DNA from: JAGVSZ01 sp019137045 | GTDB lineage: Bacteria > Pseudomonadota > Gammaproteobacteria > Burkholderiales > SG8-39 | NCBI GenBank assembly: GCA_046347635.1 | Contig: JAXMFT010000011.1 | Span: forward strand, 1-64,000 | Direction of reading: 5' to 3' | DNA: 64,000 nucleotides | Part shown: piece by piece, positions 63,268-64,000 of the stretch | Layout: every line of letters starts with the position of its first letter | Numbering within the stretch: the first letter of the stretch is position 1 | Program-made: the position numbers and the translations under genes | Notes under the pieces: model-generated | The model's database searches: none | What the model saw: the letters and a program-made list of their open reading frames with translations, nothing else | What the model was told of the DNA's origin: nothing

Positions 63268-64000
63268 ATGGCCGCGCCCGCCCTCAAGTCCACCTTCCTC
63301 GACTTCGAGCAGCCGATCGCCGAGCTCGAGGCGCGCATCGACGAGCTGCGCTACGTGCAGGACGACTCCGCGGTCGACATCTCCGAGGAGATCTCGCGCC
63401 TGCAGAAGAAGAGCCAGGCGCTCACCAAGGAGATCTACGGCAAGCTCACGCCGTGGCAGGTGGCGCAGGTTGCGCGCCATCCGCAGCGTCCCTACACGCT
63501 CGACTACGTCAACGCGCTCTTCACCGACTTCCAGGAGCTGCACGGGGACCGCGCGTACGCCGACGATGCGTCGATCGTCGGCGGTCTGGCGCGCTTCAAC
63601 GGGCAGCCGGTCATGGTGATCGGCCACCAGAAGGGCCGCGACACCAAGGAGAAGATCCACCGCAACTGGGGCATGCCGCGTCCCGAGGGCTACCGCAAGG
63701 CCCTGCGCCTGATGCGGCTCGCCGAGAAGTTCGGGCTGCCGGTGCTGACCTTCGTGGACACGCCCGGCGCCTACCCCGGGATCGGCGCCGAGGAGCGCGG
63801 ACAGTCCGAGGCGATCGGGCGCAACCTCTTCGTGATGGCCGAGCTCAAGGTGCCGATCGTCTGCACGATCATCGGCGAGGGCGGCTCCGGCGGGGCGCTG
63901 GCGATCGCCGTGGGCGACCTCGTGTTGATGCTGCAGTACGGGACCTACTCGGTGATCTCGCCCGAAGGCTGCGCGTCCATTCTCTGGAAGAACGCCGAGA
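63268..64000 (+). CDS. accA: acetyl-CoA carboxylase carboxyltransferase subunit alpha, 3' end outside window
   Basis: First 244 residues of AccA. STFLDFEQPIAELEARIDELR, LTPWQVAQVARHPQRPYTLDYVNALFTDFQELHGDR, GHQKGRDTKEKIHRNWGMPRPEGYRKALRLM, FVDTPGAYPGIGAEERGQSEAIG and IIGEGGSGGALAIAVGD are all standard. With AccD it moves the carboxyl group from biotin to acetyl-CoA, the first step of fatty-acid synthesis. TAGAAT at 63253 is a possible -10 box. The gene is cut by the window edge, not broken. Confidence 0.97.
   Translation, partial: MAAPALKSTFLDFEQPIAELEARIDELRYVQDDSAVDISEEISRLQKKSQALTKEIYGKLTPWQVAQVARHPQRPYTLDYVNALFTDFQELHGDRAYADDASIVGGLARFNGQPVMVIGHQKGRDTKEKIHRNWGMPRPEGYRKALRLMRLAEKFGLPVLTFVDTPGAYPGIGAEERGQSEAIGRNLFVMAELKVPIVCTIIGEGGSGGALAIAVGDLVLMLQYGTYSVISPEGCASILWKNAE

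Overview
The window looks like chromosomal DNA from a very GC-rich betaproteobacterium, probably of the Burkholderiales. The basis is the strong G/C bias at third codon positions, three Bug-type tripartite-tricarboxylate (TTT) binding proteins without membrane partners, the betaproteobacterial AddB/AddA-like repair pair, repeated HAAT (Liv) transport operons, and many CoA-linked and aromatic catabolic genes. It reads as a metabolic accessory region, with housekeeping genes (DNA glycosylase, accA) only at the right end. I saw no rRNA, tRNA, CRISPR array or prophage.

Layout. 0.2-4.1 kb: acyl-CoA dehydrogenase, CoA-transferase, crotonase and an atypical SDR. 4.1-6.9 kb: a ParE/RelE-type toxin-antitoxin pair wedged into the start of a Rieske oxygenase gene, then an alpha/beta hydrolase. 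7-9.7 kb: a frameshifted WYL regulator, a Bug protein and a Uma2 nuclease-like protein. 9.7-17.3 kb: two tiny overlapping ORFs, an AddB-like nuclease and AddA-like helicase-nuclease (both frameshifted), and a MazG-like protein. 17.3-24.2 kb (minus): RidA, FAD reductase, MBL hydrolase, D-aminoacylase-like amidohydrolase, extradiol dioxygenase, a possible CnbZ-like deaminase and a Bug protein, which look like a ring-cleavage pathway. 24.4-31.3 kb (minus): a full Liv-type transporter coupled to a molybdenum hydroxylase large subunit. 31.5-44.0 kb (minus), with divergent aspartate dehydrogenase at 44.2 kb: a large Rieske oxygenase cluster with its own SsuABC/TauABC-type importer, ferredoxin, cupin, SDRs, a ThDP enzyme, ALDH and a hydrolase-IclR fusion. 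A composite palindrome lies between the divergent arms. 45.0-52.2 kb (minus): agmatinase, NspC, carboxynorspermidine dehydrogenase, arginine decarboxylase and an FtsH paralogue, a complete carboxyspermidine route from arginine to spermidine. 53.4-58.0 kb (plus): a second full Liv operon.

The most notable find lies just after that operon. At 58134-58230 a sigma-54 promoter match is followed within about 12 bases by a roughly 70-nt transcription unit with two hairpins. The first hairpin displays an anti-Shine-Dalgarno loop (CCTCCTCCTTTGG). The second is a near-perfect Rho-independent terminator. The loop is complementary over 13 of 13 bases to the ribosome-binding region of the binding-protein gene of the adjacent Liv operon (53383-53395). 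This looks like an undescribed sigma-54-dependent sRNA. An IS1595-family element has inserted into the T-tract of its terminator. Beyond the IS lies a second sigma-54 promoter in front of a truncated PEP-CTERM-like gene that collides tail-to-tail with a truncated DksA/TraR-like gene.

Six otherwise well-preserved genes carry indels of about one base (WYL, AddB, AddA, FAD reductase, hydrolase-IclR, CnoX). Assembly indels in GC-rich DNA are as likely as true pseudogenes. The first sixth of a kilobase (1-160) holds nothing I can support. All functional assignments come from reading motifs and recognising families; no database search was run.
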